From NCBI GenBank assembly GCA_030524675.1, contig JAUNGE010000006.1, positions 21,430 through 85,429 on the forward strand: a DNA stretch of 64,000 bases, read 5' to 3'. The position numbers and the translations under genes are program-made. Under the pieces are notes generated by a model, which was not told where the DNA came from, searched no databases, and saw nothing but the letters and a program-made list of their open reading frames with translations. This DNA comes from a bacterium. GTDB taxonomy: Bacteria > Bacillota > Clostridia > Lachnospirales > Lachnospiraceae. Every line of letters starts with the position of its first letter. Within the stretch, counting starts at the first letter, position 1. Below, in pieces: positions 63,849 through 64,000 of this stretch.

Positions 63849-64000
63849 CTGAGCACCATGGTGCGAAGTTATTCGCTACGCAAACGGAGCGAAGCGGAGT
63901 TCGCGGTTCCCGTAGGTTATGGAGCGAAGGATGAGCGGAATAAAGATAACTGAGCACCATGGTGCGAAGTTATTCGCTACGCAAACGGAGCGAAGCGGAG
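63847..64000 (+). repeat. Direct repeat with 101-base period, continuing past the window
   Basis: AACTGAGCACCATGGTGCG and the next 35 bases occur at 63847 and again 101 bases later at 63948. The unit contains the palindrome GCACCATGGTGC and several GCGAAG/CGGAGCG segments. The second copy runs to the last base. Confidence 0.85.

Noticed and set aside
1..64000. CRISPR array or cas genes
   Set aside because: No short regularly spaced repeats and no Cas-like protein were seen on either strand; the only tandem repeat has a 101-base period with the same sequence throughout.
1..64000. Prophage or integrative element with integrase
   Set aside because: No integrase, portal, terminase or conjugation protein is present; the remnant genes at 28.1-29.6 kb and the small insertions are the only mobile-looking features. 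The tRNA genes at 57.7-58.0 kb show no duplicated 3' end.

Overview
The window reads as a low-to-mid GC, Gram-positive, spore-forming gut Clostridium, most likely Lachnospiraceae. This rests on gene content and order: glgC-glgD, spoVG, spoVT, yabP/yabQ/divIC, spoIIE, strong AGGAGG ribosome sites, GTG/TTG starts, a paired DnaD/DnaI-type replication operon and an unusually long PRPP synthetase. No database was consulted; all family names come from recognising the proteins.

Layout. 1-8.4 kb: 3' part of a HelD-type helicase, a preQ1-riboswitch-like leader with queT, murC, a DnaA-box cluster, dnaD-dnaI, prs. 8.5-11.7 kb: a divergent Amadori-product locus (frlD, frlB, ROK regulator). 11.8-16.3 kb: asnS (minus), glgC-glgD, spoVG. 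16.4-28.1 kb: an NhaC antiporter, then the conserved pth-mfd-spoVT block, interrupted by a group holding two WYL proteins, ferritin and RtcB. 28.1-29.6 kb: gene remnants and a small DUF3791/DUF3990 cluster. 29.7-46.9 kb: one long operon for a Gram-positive Pel-type exopolysaccharide (pelD, pelE, pelA-type deacetylase, pelF, pelG), continuing into two CotH kinases, a VTC-domain protein, DUF4956, DUF4832 and a GGDEF/EAL protein. 47.0-54.8 kb: the conserved mazG-hup-rqcP-yabP-yabQ-divIC-spoIIE-tilS-hpt-ftsH block. 55.1-57.6 kb: a palindromic repeat element and a GH13 glucosidase. 57.7-58.0 kb: tRNA-Tyr and tRNA-Leu. 58.1-63.6 kb (minus): mutS2, a response regulator and its histidine kinase, the last two separated by an AT-rich 0.8 kb insertion. 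The end carries a 101-bp direct repeat.

How the parts fit. The Pel operon sits where Bacillus has spoVT directly upstream of the yabM-mazG genes, so it looks like an island placed in a housekeeping/sporulation block. It holds its own c-di-GMP receptor (PelD with an RxxD site) and its own c-di-GMP enzyme. A run of nine Gs puts pelD out of frame, which could be phase variation, decay or a read error.

The most striking undescribed candidate is inside the insertion between the response regulator and kinase genes. It has a 28-residue hydrophobic peptide with a sequestered ribosome site, a convergent antisense promoter, a shared bidirectional terminator and a direct repeat covering the start codon. 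This is the layout of a pAD1 par (Fst/RNA II) type I toxin-antitoxin locus. The insertion is flanked by a perfect 34-bp repeat that rebuilds the end of the regulator gene and the start of the kinase gene.
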